Shown here piece by piece: positions 55,574 through 64,000 of a stretch of DNA of 64,000 nucleotides. Below the pieces are notes generated by a model, which was given only the letters and a program-made list of their open reading frames with translations, was not told the DNA's origin and did no database searches. Origin of the DNA: Pseudomonas crudilactis (lineage in GTDB: Bacteria > Pseudomonadota > Gammaproteobacteria > Pseudomonadales > Pseudomonadaceae); NCBI RefSeq assembly GCF_013433315.1, contig NZ_WXVV01000010.1, positions 157,982-221,981 on the forward strand, given 5' to 3'. The translations under genes were made by a program, and so were the position numbers. Position 1 is the first letter of the stretch, and every line of letters starts with the position of its first letter.

Positions 55574-56422
55574 TTATTGGCTGGAAACTGAAGACGATTT
55601 GGCGGCTGTGGGTGTCGCCGGCGCGGTGGGATAGAAAAACATCACCAGCGCCACCACCAGATAAATCAGATACGCGCCGAGGGTGCTGACAGTCGGCGCA
55701 TCCTGATAACCGAACATGCCGGCCAGCACCGAGCCCAGCGGGCCGTCCATTGGCAACGTCGCGCTGAAGTCGAAGAGCACGGTTTGCAGGTGATTCCACA
55801 GCCCGGCTTCATGCAGCGCTTGCACCGAGTTGGCAAGAATCCCGGCGGCGACCACCAGAATGAACAGGCCGGTCCACTTGAAGAACGCCGAAAGATTGAG
55901 GCGCATGCTGCCGCTGTAGATCAGGAAGCCGACAATGATCGCCAGAATCAGCCCGAGCAGAGCACCGACGGGCGCGCCCGGGCCTTCGCTCTGCTGAAAC
56001 ACGGCGAGCAGGAAGAACACCGTTTCCAGACCTTCACGGGCGACAGCGAAAAAGACCATGGCGATCAGTGCGATCACCTGATGTTTTGAAGACGTCAGCG
56101 CCTCATCCAGCGAGGCTTGCAGCGAATGCTTGATCGAACGCGCCACTTTGCGCATCCAGAACACCATCGAACTGAGAATGGCCACGGCGACCAGGCCGAC
56201 GATGCCTTCGAACAGCTCCTGCTGCTTTTGCGGGAATTCGGCACTGACCAGTTCCAGACCACCGCCGACCAGCAGGGCGAGGGCAGCGGCGAGGAATACG
56301 CCGATCCACACGGCAGGCATCCATTGACCACGACCGGTCTGTTGCAGGTAGCTGGCGATAATGCCAACGATCAGCGCGGCTTCAATGCCTTCGCGCAGCA
56401 TGATCAGAAAGGGAACGAGCAT
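55574..56422 (-). CDS. efeU: EfeU, FTR1-family iron permease
   Basis: 282-aa inner-membrane permease with about seven segments. The two iron-binding R-E-x-x-E motifs are at 10-14 (REGIE) and 129-133 (REGLE). First gene of efeUOBM; a Fur-box-like sequence lies about 40-60 bases upstream. Confidence 0.93.
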   Translation of the reverse strand: MLVPFLIMLREGIEAALIVGIIASYLQQTGRGQWMPAVWIGVFLAAALALLVGGGLELVSAEFPQKQQELFEGIVGLVAVAILSSMVFWMRKVARSIKHSLQASLDEALTSSKHQVIALIAMVFFAVAREGLETVFFLLAVFQQSEGPGAPVGALLGLILAIIVGFLIYSGSMRLNLSAFFKWTGLFILVVAAGILANSVQALHEAGLWNHLQTVLFDFSATLPMDGPLGSVLAGMFGYQDAPTVSTLGAYLIYLVVALVMFFYPTAPATPTAAKSSSVSSQ

Positions 56423-56463
56423 TCGGTGTCCAACAAGTCATTCGAAGAGGTTACAAGTTGTAA

Positions 56464-56482
56464 CATAATGACAAGCATTCTC
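56464..56482. promoter_or_regulatory. Fur box upstream of efeU
   Basis: CATAATGACAAGCATTCTC matches 15 of 19 bases of the Fur consensus GATAATGATAATCATTATC. A second partial site, ATGACAATGATTGGCAT, lies at about 56485-56501. The efe genes are therefore likely repressed when iron is plentiful. Confidence 0.7.
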
Positions 56483-56551
56483 ACATGACAATGATTGGCA
56501 TAAACCTGAACAGTTGCTGAACGACCTGAATTTTTGCCCCAACACAGAACC

Positions 56552-56642
56552 CTGTGGGAGCGAGCTTGCTCGCGAAGGGGGCTGACCGGTCGACATCTCT
56601 GTGACTGAACCAACGCTTTCGCGAGCAAGCTCGCTCCCACAA
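56552..56642. repeat. REPIN
   Basis: GGGAGCGAGCTTGCTCGCGAA near 56556 and TTCGCGAGCAAGCTCGCTCC near 56618, between efeU and the AraC gene. Confidence 0.9.
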
Positions 56643-56707
56643 GGGATCGGAGTCGGGTTTGGGGTAAGATGCCGGTCAATTAAAAACAACAAGGTTCATC
56701 GCGCTCC

Positions 56708-57724
56708 ATGTCGGAAAAAGACACCATCGCCGTTCAACTGGTGCGTGAAGCGCTGCAGCAAAGTTGTGCCCCGGGCACAGCCACCGAAGAGGTCTTGAAC
56801 AAGGTCGGGATTGATCCGGCGTTGCTGCAAACCGAGCACGGCCGGGTACCGGCCTCGCAGTACGCGAAACTCTGGCGGTTATTGGCCCGACGCGGTGATG
56901 ACGAGTTTTTCGGCATGGACCCGCGCAAGCTCAAGTCCGGCAGCCTTGAATTCCTCTGTCGCAGCGCGATGGCGCAACCGACGCTGGCAGAGGGGTTGAG
57001 CACAGGTTTGAGCTTTCTGTCGTTGATGCTTGAGCGCATGCCGGCGCAACTGCTGCACCAGCAAAGTCTCGCGGAAATCGTGTTGATGGAAGATGACCCC
57101 GAACCACGCCGCGCCTTCAGCTATTTCACCTACTGGATGATCGTCCACGGTGTGGCCTGCTGGCTGGCCGGGCGGCGGATACCGATTCTGGCGATTGAAT
57201 TGCGCTGTGCGGCGCCGGACTTCACCGATGACTACCGGGTGATGTTCTCGGAAAACCTGCGTTTCGAGCGGCCACGGACACGGATGATCTTCTCCGCCGA
57301 TTGCCTCGATCTGCCGATCAAGCGCACTGCCGAAGAGCTGAAACGTTTTCTCGCCCAAGCCCCGGCCAACATTCTGGTCAAGTACCGCGACCCGGAGAGC
57401 CTGGCCAGTCGGATCAAGCAGGATCTGCGGCAACTGCCCGCTGAACAATGGCCGGAAACCGAAGCCCTGGCCCAACAGCTGTGCATGTCGGCCTCGACAC
57501 TGCGCCGGCGTTTGGCCGAGGAAGGGCAGACCTATCAAGGCCTCAAGGACAGTGTGCGCAAGGAGTTGGCCATTATCTGGCTGGCAGAGCCTTCGATCAG
57601 TTTTGTCGAGATTGCGGCGCGGTTGGGATTTGCCGATGCGAGTTCGTTTTACAAGGCGTTTCGCAAGTGGTCGGGTTCGAATCCGGGCCATTACCGCACG
57701 TTGATCCTGAACGAGGTTGTCTGA
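56708..57724 (+). CDS. AraC-family transcriptional regulator
   Basis: 338-aa AraC/XylS regulator with an N-terminal effector domain of the arabinose-binding-2/OruR-like type and a C-terminal pair of helix-turn-helix motifs (LAQQLCMSASTLRRRLAEEGQTYQGLK and SFVEIAARLGFADASSFYKAFRKWSGSNPGHYR). It lies just upstream of the acyl-CoA degradation genes in the same direction and is their likely activator. Confidence 0.9.
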   Translation: MSEKDTIAVQLVREALQQSCAPGTATEEVLNKVGIDPALLQTEHGRVPASQYAKLWRLLARRGDDEFFGMDPRKLKSGSLEFLCRSAMAQPTLAEGLSTGLSFLSLMLERMPAQLLHQQSLAEIVLMEDDPEPRRAFSYFTYWMIVHGVACWLAGRRIPILAIELRCAAPDFTDDYRVMFSENLRFERPRTRMIFSADCLDLPIKRTAEELKRFLAQAPANILVKYRDPESLASRIKQDLRQLPAEQWPETEALAQQLCMSASTLRRRLAEEGQTYQGLKDSVRKELAIIWLAEPSISFVEIAARLGFADASSFYKAFRKWSGSNPGHYRTLILNEVV

Positions 57725-57731
57725 ACCGGCC

Positions 57732-57802
57732 TCTTCGCGAGCAAGCTCGCTCCCACATTTGGAATGCATTCCCCCTGTGGGAGCGAGCTTGCTCGCGAAG
57801 AG
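57732..57802. repeat. REPIN
   Basis: TTCGCGAGCAAGCTCGCTCC near 57735 and GGGAGCGAGCTTGCTCGCGAA near 57779. Confidence 0.9.
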
Positions 57803-57950
57803 GTCAGTCCAGGCAACACAAAACTTGAGGCATGGCCAAACCAGTCAGCCACTTTGATGGCTTTGACCATTGCCGCCACCGCCCTACAGCGCGACTATCC
57901 CCCTGTTGTTTACGCTTCCCAGCCTAATAAAAAACAGAGGGATTCTGGCA

Positions 57951-59615
57951 ATGCGCGATTACTTGTCTGCCACCGCACAGTTCAACTATCAGCACACCGT
58001 CGATGCCGCGCTCAGCGGTACGCTTGAGGCGCTCAACGCCTGTGTCGAATGCTGCGACCGCCACGCCTTGCCCGGGCGCATCGCGCTGTTCTGGGAGGGC
58101 CGCGACGGCGCCAGCGCGACATACACGTTCAGCGATCTGCAGGACAAAGCCGCGCGTTTCGCCAATTTCCTTCTCGCCCAAGGCGTGCAGAAGGGTGACA
58201 AGGTCGCCGGTTTGCTGCCGCGCAATATCGAATTACTCGTCACCGTGTTGGCCACCTGGCGCATCGGCGCGGTGTATCAGCCGTTGTTCACCGCGTTCGG
58301 CCCCAAGGCCCTTGAGCATCGCCTGAACTGTTCCGGCGCTAAAGTCGTGGTCACCGACGCGGTCAACCGGCCGAAACTCGCTGACGTCGCTGACTGCCCG
58401 ACCCTCGTCACCGTCGGCGGTGCGAAAGGCCAGGGCATCGTCCGTGGAGACTTCAGCTTCTGGGCCGAACTGGCCAACTATTCCAATGTGTGCGAACCGG
58501 TACTGCTGACCGGCGAAGACCCGTTCCTGCTGATGTTCACGTCCGGCACCACCGGCCCGTCGAAAGCGCTGTCGGTGCCGCTCAAAGCCATCGTCGCGTT
58601 CCAGAGTTACACCCGTGATGCCGTCGATCTGCGCCCGGAAGATTCGTTCTGGAACGTCGCCGATCCGGGCTGGGCCTACGGCATCTACTTCGGCGTCACC
58701 GGGCCGTTGTCGATGGGCCATCCGATCACGTTTTACGATGGCCCGTTCACCCTCGAAAGCACCTGTCGGGTGATCAACAAATACGGCATTACCAACCTCA
58801 CGGGTTCGCCAACCGCTTATCGCCTGCTGATCGCGGGCGGCGATGAGTTCGCCAAGTCGATCAAAGGCAAGCTGCGCATCGTCAGCAGCGCCGGCGAGCC
58901 GCTGAACCCGGAAGTGATCCGCTGGTTCGCCGACAACCTCGACGTGGTCATCCACGACCATTACGGCCAGACCGAACTGGGCATGGTGCTGTGCAACCAC
59001 CACGGCCTCGACCACCCGGTACATGTCGGTGCTGCCGGTTTTGCCTCGCCAGGGCACCGCATCGTCGTGCTGGACGACCAGTACAACGAACTTGGCGTCG
59101 GCCAGCCGGGCATCCTGGCCATAGACCGTCCGCAATCACCGATGTGCTGGTTCGGCGGCTATGCAGGCGCGCCAACCAAGGCCTTCGTCGGCGATTACTA
59201 CTTGAGCGGCGACACCGTGGAATGGAACCCGGACGGCAGCATCAGCTTCGTCGGCCGCAGCGACGATGTGATCACCACGTCCGGCTACCGCGTCGGCCCG
59301 TTCGATGTGGAAAGTGCGCTGATCGAACACCCGGCGGTGGTCGAAGCGGCGGTCGTCGGCAAACCGGACCCGGAGCGCACCGAACTGGTCAAAGCCTTCG
59401 TGGTGCTGAGTGCGCAATACCGTGCCGCGCCGGAGCTTGCCGAAGAGCTGCGTCAACATGTGCGCAAGCGTCTGGCCGCGCACTCATACCCGCGTGAAAT
59501 CGAATTTGTCAGCGAATTGCCCAAGACCCCAAGTGGCAAATTGCAGCGCTTTATCTTGCGCAACCAGGAAATCGCCAAGGCTCAAGAGGCCGCGGCGCAC
59601 AACGTTTCAGCTTGA
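57951..59615 (+). CDS. AMP-forming acyl-CoA synthetase (FadDx-like)
   Basis: 554-aa ligase activating a carboxylic acid to its CoA ester through an acyl-AMP. ATP-site [16 protein letters not shown], adenylate motif YGQTELGM and the C-terminal [16 protein letters not shown] and [10 protein letters not shown] (with the catalytic Lys) are all present. The ATG at 57951 gives the family start. First gene of the cluster that corresponds to the fadDx set of P. putida. Confidence 0.9.
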   Translation: MRDYLSATAQFNYQHTVDAALSGTLEALNACVECCDRHALPGRIALFWEGRDGASATYTFSDLQDKAARFANFLLAQGVQKGDKVAGLLPRNIELLVTVLATWRIGAVYQPLFTAFGPKALEHRLNCSGAKVVVTDAVNRPKLADVADCPTLVTVGGAKGQGIVRGDFSFWAELANYSNVCEPVLLTGEDPFLLMFTSGTTGPSKALSVPLKAIVAFQSYTRDAVDLRPEDSFWNVADPGWAYGIYFGVTGPLSMGHPITFYDGPFTLESTCRVINKYGITNLTGSPTAYRLLIAGGDEFAKSIKGKLRIVSSAGEPLNPEVIRWFADNLDVVIHDHYGQTELGMVLCNHHGLDHPVHVGAAGFASPGHRIVVLDDQYNELGVGQPGILAIDRPQSPMCWFGGYAGAPTKAFVGDYYLSGDTVEWNPDGSISFVGRSDDVITTSGYRVGPFDVESALIEHPAVVEAAVVGKPDPERTELVKAFVVLSAQYRAAPELAEELRQHVRKRLAAHSYPREIEFVSELPKTPSGKLQRFILRNQEIAKAQEAAAHNVSA

Positions 59616-59631
59616 ACCGAAGGAAACAGTC

Positions 59632-60393
59632 ATGCAGATCGAGAACAAGGTTTTTATCGTCACCGGCGGCGCATCCGGCCTGGGTGCTGCCACCGCTGAA
59701 TTGCTGGTGAGTGCCGGCGCGAAAGTGATGCTGGTGGACATGAACGCCGAAGCCGTGGCCGCTCAGGCGCAGCGTTTGGGCGCGCAAAGCGTCGTTGCCG
59801 ACATCAGCAACGAAGCCGCTGCCGAAGCCGCCGTGCAGGCCACCGTCAAAGCCTTTGGCAGCCTCAACGGTCTGGTCAACTGCGCCGGCATCGTGCGTGG
59901 CGAGAAGATCCTCGGCAAGAACGGCCCGCATGCGCTGAGCAGCTTTGCTCAGGTGATCAACGTCAACCTGATCGGCAGTTTCAACATGCTGCGTCTGGCC
60001 GCTGCGGCCATTGCCGAGAGCGAAGCCAACGCGGACGGCGAGCGCGGTGTGATCATCAACACCGCTTCGGTCGCAGCGTTCGACGGCCAGATCGGCCAAG
60101 CGGCTTACTCGGCCTCCAAAGGCGCGATCGCCAGCCTGACGCTGCCAGCCGCCCGCGAACTGGCGCGCTTCGGCATCCGCGTGATGACCATCGCCCCGGG
60201 CATTTTCGAAACGCCGATGATGGCGGGCATGACCCCGGAAGTCCGCGATTCGCTGGCCGCCGGCGTACCGTTCCCGCCGCGTCTGGGCAAGCCTGCCGAG
60301 TACGCCGCGCTGGTTCGGCATATCATCGAAAACAGCATGCTCAACGGCGAGGTGATCCGTCTCGACGGTGCCTTGCGCATGGCCGCCAAGTAA
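59632..60393 (+). CDS. Type II 3-hydroxyacyl-CoA dehydrogenase (SDR)
   Basis: 253-aa short-chain dehydrogenase like mammalian HSD17B10. NAD site is [12 protein letters not shown] (about 10-21), NCAGI and catalytic Ser/Tyr/Lys in [25 protein letters not shown]. It would oxidise 2-methyl-3-hydroxybutyryl-CoA or short 3-hydroxyacyl-CoA. GAAGGAAACAGTC precedes the ATG; 16 bases follow the synthetase. Confidence 0.91.
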   Translation: MQIENKVFIVTGGASGLGAATAELLVSAGAKVMLVDMNAEAVAAQAQRLGAQSVVADISNEAAAEAAVQATVKAFGSLNGLVNCAGIVRGEKILGKNGPHALSSFAQVINVNLIGSFNMLRLAAAAIAESEANADGERGVIINTASVAAFDGQIGQAAYSASKGAIASLTLPAARELARFGIRVMTIAPGIFETPMMAGMTPEVRDSLAAGVPFPPRLGKPAEYAALVRHIIENSMLNGEVIRLDGALRMAAK

Positions 60394-60405
60394 GGAGGAT
60401 TAGTC

Positions 60406-61599
60406 ATGACTATTTCCAACGATCCGATTGTTATCGTCAGCGCCGTGCGCACGCCAATGGGCGGTTTTCAGGGCGAACTGAAAAGCCTCACCGCACCGCA
60501 ACTCGGTGCTGCAGCGATCAAGGCAGCGGTTGAGCGCGCCGGTGTCGCCAGCGATGCAGTCGATGAAGTGTTGTTCGGTTGCGTATTGCCTGCGGGCCTC
60601 GGTCAGGCGCCTGCGCGTCAGGCGGCTTTGGGCGCCGGGCTGGATAAATCGACCCGTTGCACCACCGTCAACAAGATGTGCGGTTCGGGCATGGAGACCA
60701 CCATTCTCGCCCACGACATGCTGATCGCCGGCAGTGCCGATGTGGTCATCGCTGGCGGCATGGAAAGCATGTCCAACTCGCCGTACCTGCTGGATCGCGC
60801 GCGTGCCGGTTATCGCATGGGCCATGGTCGCGTGCTCGACTCGATGTTCCTCGACGGCCTCGAAGACGCCTACGACAAGGGCCGCTTGATGGGCACCTTC
60901 GCCGAGGATTGCGCTGAAACCAACCACTTCAGTCGAGAGGCCCAAGACGCCTTTGCCATCGCCTCGACCACCCGCGCGCAGCAGGCGATCAAGGACGGCA
61001 GCTTCAAAGACGAAATCGTCCCGCTGACCGTGACCGTCGGCAAAGAACAGGTGCTGATCAGCCATGACGAGCAGCCGCCGAAAGCCAAACTCGACAAAGT
61101 GGCCTCGCTGAAACCGGCGTTCCGTGAAGGCGGTACGGTGACGGCGGCGAATTCCAGTTCGATCTCTGACGGTGCGGCGGCGCTGGTGCTGATGCGCCAG
61201 TCGCAGGCGCAGAAACTCGGACTGAAACCGCTGGCGGTGATTCACGGTCATGCCGCGTTTGCCGACACCCCGGGCCTGTTCCCGGTGGCGCCGATTGACG
61301 CGATCAAGAAGCTGATCAAGAAAACCGGCTGGTCGCTGGGTGACGTCGATCTGTTCGAGGTCAACGAAGCGTTCGCCGTGGTCGGCATGGCGGCGATGAC
61401 ACATCTGGAAATTCCCCATGACAAGTTGAATGTGCATGGTGGGGCCTGTGCGCTGGGCCATCCGATCGGTGCCTCTGGCGCGCGGATTCTGGTGACGTTG
61501 CTCTCGGCCTTGCGCCAGAAGAAGCTCAAACGCGGTATCGCGGCGATCTGCATTGGCGGCGGCGAAGCGACGGCCATGGCTGTGGAATGCGTCTACTGA
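60406..61599 (+). CDS. Acetyl-CoA C-acyltransferase (thiolase)
   Basis: 397-aa thiolase. Active-site Cys in NKMCGSGMETT (about residue 90), His in EVNEAFAVV and Cys/His in GGACALGHPIGASG. It performs the final thiolytic cleavage. AAGGAGGA is placed before the ATG, 12 bases after the SDR stop. Confidence 0.93.
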   Translation: MTISNDPIVIVSAVRTPMGGFQGELKSLTAPQLGAAAIKAAVERAGVASDAVDEVLFGCVLPAGLGQAPARQAALGAGLDKSTRCTTVNKMCGSGMETTILAHDMLIAGSADVVIAGGMESMSNSPYLLDRARAGYRMGHGRVLDSMFLDGLEDAYDKGRLMGTFAEDCAETNHFSREAQDAFAIASTTRAQQAIKDGSFKDEIVPLTVTVGKEQVLISHDEQPPKAKLDKVASLKPAFREGGTVTAANSSSISDGAAALVLMRQSQAQKLGLKPLAVIHGHAAFADTPGLFPVAPIDAIKKLIKKTGWSLGDVDLFEVNEAFAVVGMAAMTHLEIPHDKLNVHGGACALGHPIGASGARILVTLLSALRQKKLKRGIAAICIGGGEATAMAVECVY

Positions 61600-61611
61600 A
61601 ACAAACGCCAA

Positions 61612-61708
61612 TCCCTGTGGGAGCGAGCCTGCTCGCGAAGGCGTCGTGTCAGCCAGCATTGGAGTTGAATGACACACCGCATTCGCGAGCAGGCTCGCTC
61701 CCACAGGA
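61612..61708. repeat. REPIN inside the fad cluster
   Basis: GGGAGCGAGCCTGCTCGCGAA near 61620 and TTCGCGAGCAGGCTCGCTCC near 61683 lie between thiolase and acyl-CoA dehydrogenase. It may reduce read-through or protect the upstream mRNA. Confidence 0.9.
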
Positions 61709-61739
61709 TTTGTGTCTGAACTTGAAGTAAGGATTCACC

Positions 61740-62867
61740 ATGATTCCCAACGAAGACCAAACCCAGATCCGTGATATGGCCCGGCAATTTGCCGAGGAAC
61801 GCTTGAAGCCGTTCGCCGCCGAGTGGGATCGCGAGCACCGTTTCCCCAAGGAAGCCATCGCTGAAATGGCCGAACTGGGCTTCTTCGGCATGCTCGTGCC
61901 GGAGCAATGGGGTGGTTGCGACACTGGTTACCTGGCGTACGCCATGGCCCTGGAAGAAATCGCCGCCGGCGACGGCGCCTGTTCGACGATCATGAGCGTG
62001 CACAACTCGGTCGGCTGCGTGCCGATCCTCAAGTTCGGCAACGACGATCAGCGTGAACGCTTCCTCAAACCGTTGGCCAGCGGCGCCATGCTCGGTGCCT
62101 TTGCATTGACCGAACCACAGGCCGGTTCCGACGCCAGCAGCCTGAAAACCCGTGCACGGCTGGACGGCGATCACTACGTGCTGAACGGCTGCAAACAGTT
62201 CATCACATCTGGGCAGAACGCCGGGATCGTAATTGTGTTTGCGGTGACCGATCAGAGTGCCGGCAAACGCGGTATCAGCGCGTTTATCGTGCCGACTGAT
62301 TCACCGGGCTACAAAGTCGCTCGCGTCGAAGACAAGCTCGGCCAACACGCCTCCGATACCTGCCAGATCCTCTTTGAAGACGTCAAAGTGCCGGTGGCCA
62401 ACCGCCTGGGTGAAGAGGGCGAGGGGTACAAGATTGCTCTGGCCAACCTTGAAGGCGGTCGCGTCGGCATCGCTTCGCAAGCGGTGGGCATGGCCCGCGC
62501 GGCGTTTGAAGCGGCGCGTGATTACGCCCGTGAACGCGACACCTTCGGCAAGCCGATCATCGAGCATCAGGCCGTGGCTTTTCGCTTGGCTGACATGGCC
62601 ACGCAGATCGCCGTCGCCCGGCAAATGGTGCATTACGCGGCGGCCCTGCGTGACAGTGGGCAACCGGCACTGGTCGAGGCGTCGATGGCCAAACTGTTCG
62701 CCTCGGAGATGGCCGAGAAGGTCTGCTCGATGGCGTTGCAAACCCTCGGCGGTTACGGTTACCTCAACGACTTCCCGCTGGAGCGCATCTACCGCGATGT
62801 GCGCGTGTGCCAGATCTACGAAGGCACCAGCGATATTCAGCGCATGGTCATTTCGCGCAATCTTTAA
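61740..62867 (+). CDS. Acyl-CoA dehydrogenase, short/branched-chain type
   Basis: 375-aa FAD enzyme making the first double bond. FAD/substrate motifs [20 protein letters not shown] and the C-terminal [35 protein letters not shown] are typical; the catalytic Glu is in YEGTS. With the SDR and thiolase it suits 2-methylbutyryl-CoA (isoleucine) or short fatty acids. GTAAGGA precedes the ATG. Confidence 0.92.
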   Translation: MIPNEDQTQIRDMARQFAEERLKPFAAEWDREHRFPKEAIAEMAELGFFGMLVPEQWGGCDTGYLAYAMALEEIAAGDGACSTIMSVHNSVGCVPILKFGNDDQRERFLKPLASGAMLGAFALTEPQAGSDASSLKTRARLDGDHYVLNGCKQFITSGQNAGIVIVFAVTDQSAGKRGISAFIVPTDSPGYKVARVEDKLGQHASDTCQILFEDVKVPVANRLGEEGEGYKIALANLEGGRVGIASQAVGMARAAFEAARDYARERDTFGKPIIEHQAVAFRLADMATQIAVARQMVHYAAALRDSGQPALVEASMAKLFASEMAEKVCSMALQTLGGYGYLNDFPLERIYRDVRVCQIYEGTSDIQRMVISRNL

Positions 62868-62883
62868 GAAGGAATTTTGATTC

Positions 62884-63657
62884 ATGACGTACGAAACCAT
62901 TCTGCTGGAAACCCATGGCCGCGTTGGCCTGATCACCCTCAACCGTCCGCAGGCGTTGAATGCCCTGAATGCGCAACTGGTCAGCGAAGTGAACCAGGCC
63001 CTGGATGCGCTGGAAGCGGATGCGAACATTGGCTGCATCGTTCTCACCGGTTCGAAAAAGGCCTTTGCCGCCGGTGCCGACATCAAGGAAATGGCCGAGC
63101 TGACTTACCCGCAGATCTACATGGACGACCTGTTCAGCGACAGCGATCGTGTGGCTAACCGACGCAAGCCAATCATCGCGGCGGTCAACGGTTTCGCCCT
63201 TGGCGGTGGCTGTGAGCTGGCGTTGATGTGCGACTTCATTCTGGCTGGCGACAACGCCAAATTCGGCCAACCGGAAATCAACCTCGGCGTGTTGCCGGGC
63301 ATGGGCGGCACCCAGCGCTTGACGCGCGCCGTCGGCAAAGCGAAAGCCATGGAGATGTGCCTGAGCGGACGCTTGATCGATGCGGTGGAAGCCGAGCGTT
63401 GCGGTATCGTCGCGCGGATCGTGCCGAGTGATGAGTTGCTCGATGAAGCGTTGAAGGTTGCGGTAGTGATCGCCAGCAAGTCGCTGCCGATTGCGATGAT
63501 GGTCAAAGAGAGCGTGAATCGTGCCTTTGAAGTGAACCTGACGGAAGGCGTGCGCTTCGAGCGTCGAGTGTTCCATGCGGCGTTTGCCACGCAGGATCAG
63601 AAAGAAGGGATGGCGGCGTTTATTGCCAAGCGTGAGGCTGAGTTCAAGGGCAAGTAA
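62884..63657 (+). CDS. Enoyl-CoA hydratase
   Basis: 257-aa crotonase with both catalytic glutamates: [13 protein letters not shown] and [20 protein letters not shown]. It hydrates the enoyl-CoA made by the preceding dehydrogenase. AAGGAAT lies before the ATG, 16 bases after the dehydrogenase stop. Last gene of the set. Confidence 0.92.
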   Translation: MTYETILLETHGRVGLITLNRPQALNALNAQLVSEVNQALDALEADANIGCIVLTGSKKAFAAGADIKEMAELTYPQIYMDDLFSDSDRVANRRKPIIAAVNGFALGGGCELALMCDFILAGDNAKFGQPEINLGVLPGMGGTQRLTRAVGKAKAMEMCLSGRLIDAVEAERCGIVARIVPSDELLDEALKVAVVIASKSLPIAMMVKESVNRAFEVNLTEGVRFERRVFHAAFATQDQKEGMAAFIAKREAEFKGK

Positions 63658-63676
63658 ATGCGGTGCCTGAGCTGAC

Positions 63677-63703
63677 GCCTTCGCGAGCCTGCTCGCGAAG
63701 CTT
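63677..63703. repeat. Single shortened REP
   Basis: CTTCGCGAGCCTGCTCGCGAAG is a lone palindrome lacking the outer GTGGGAGCGAGC arm, probably a REPIN collapsed to a fused pair of core halves. Confidence 0.75.
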
Positions 63704-63732
63704 TTAAGGCTTGATAGACATCAAAGTCAAGA

Positions 63733-63894
63733 GCCCCTCACCCTAACCCTCTCCCGGAGGGAGAGGGGACTGATTGGGGGATATTTCAGATTTACGCCGA
63801 TCTGAAAGTGCTTTATTGAATCCATAATCGACCCGGTCTTTCAGGTCGATGGATAACGCCAGACACCTCGGTCGGCCCCCTCTACCTCTGGGAG
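63733..63894. repeat. MITE-like element, interrupted
   Basis: Left end CCCCTCACCCTAACCCTCTC and interior TTGAATCCATAATCGAC match the element at 27499. The right end stops at CTCTGGGAG, where the complete copy continues to GGGCTGGGGTGAGGGG, and IS-like sequence begins instead. Confidence 0.7.
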
Positions 63895-64000
63895 TGTATG
63901 TACCGGAGACATGGTGGACACATGTTCGGAGACATGGTGGACGGTTTTAGATCTTCTTACCTGCCGTAACGATCTGCAAGTTCAAGTCGATTCGGGCGAT
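63895..64000. mobile_element. End of an insertion sequence
   Basis: Starts TGTATGTACCGGAGACATGG inside the MITE-like repeat and carries GGAGACATGGTGGAC twice (63905 and 63929). The window ends inside the element. Type resembles IS481/IS3-like elements whose ends begin TGT, but family is not certain. Confidence 0.6.
63947..64000 (-). CDS. Transposase C-terminus (partial)
   Basis: The minus strand reads an open frame to the window edge ending IARIDLNLQIVTAGKKI and TAA at 63949-63947. It ends about 50 bases from the IS terminus, as transposase genes do. Only 17 residues are visible, so the family call is weak. Confidence 0.5.
   Translation of the reverse strand: MARIDLNLQIVTAGKKI

Overview
The window is chromosomal DNA of a Pseudomonas of the fluorescens/putida type. 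The evidence is high GC with strong third-position GC bias, many REP/REPIN palindromes between genes, a complete fapABCDEF functional-amyloid operon, and Pseudomonas-type housekeeping genes (zwf/gnd, nhaB, lpxO, sfnG, efeUOB, a fad cluster like that of P. putida). No rRNA, tRNA, CRISPR array or prophage was seen. The only clear mobile element is the end of an insertion sequence at the right edge.

Layout. 0.1-3.2 kb: LysR regulator divergent from a polyamine-type binding protein and an agmatinase-family ureohydrolase. 3.3-6.8 kb: YafY/WYL regulator, NTF2-like protein, ZapE-like ATPase, DinB protein, GNAT. 6.8-7.1 kb: MITE-like repeat. 7.2-12.1 kb (minus): small secreted protein, TonB-dependent siderophore receptor, CptA phosphoethanolamine transferase, small coiled-coil protein. 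12.4-15.7 kb: translationally coupled gnd-zwf-HAD operon. 15.8-19.3 kb (minus): NhaB, a delta-60 repeat protein, a small conserved protein. 19.6-26.2 kb: a sigma-54 enhancer-binding protein (EBP) converging on the fap operon, whose upstream region carries a sigma-54-type promoter and two copies of an 18-bp dyad. 26.4-29.3 kb (minus): nicotinamide riboside kinase/PnuC pair and a chemoreceptor. 29.6-41.5 kb: uppP, DUF1294 protein, YjbR, LysR, azoreductase, a secreted hydrolase, MFS, YbiT, LpxO, Ku, aldose dehydrogenase. 41.5-45.2 kb: a GNAT-C39 peptidase fusion divergent from an RLAN/ATP-grasp ligase and a CorA-like protein with GMS instead of GMN; this is the least explained module here. 45.4-52.0 kb: enoyl-CoA hydratase, NudC, TSUP permease, SfnG behind a near-consensus sigma-54 promoter, NTF2-like, TetR, PssA. 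52.2-56.4 kb (minus): Fur-type efeUOB plus a second M75 protein. 56.7-63.7 kb: AraC regulator and a five-gene acyl-CoA degradation set. 63.7-64.0 kb: MITE-like repeat broken by an IS end.

The first 95 bases hold no gene I can define. Starts were usually moved in from the longest reading frame to the codon with a Shine-Dalgarno sequence or a signal peptide.
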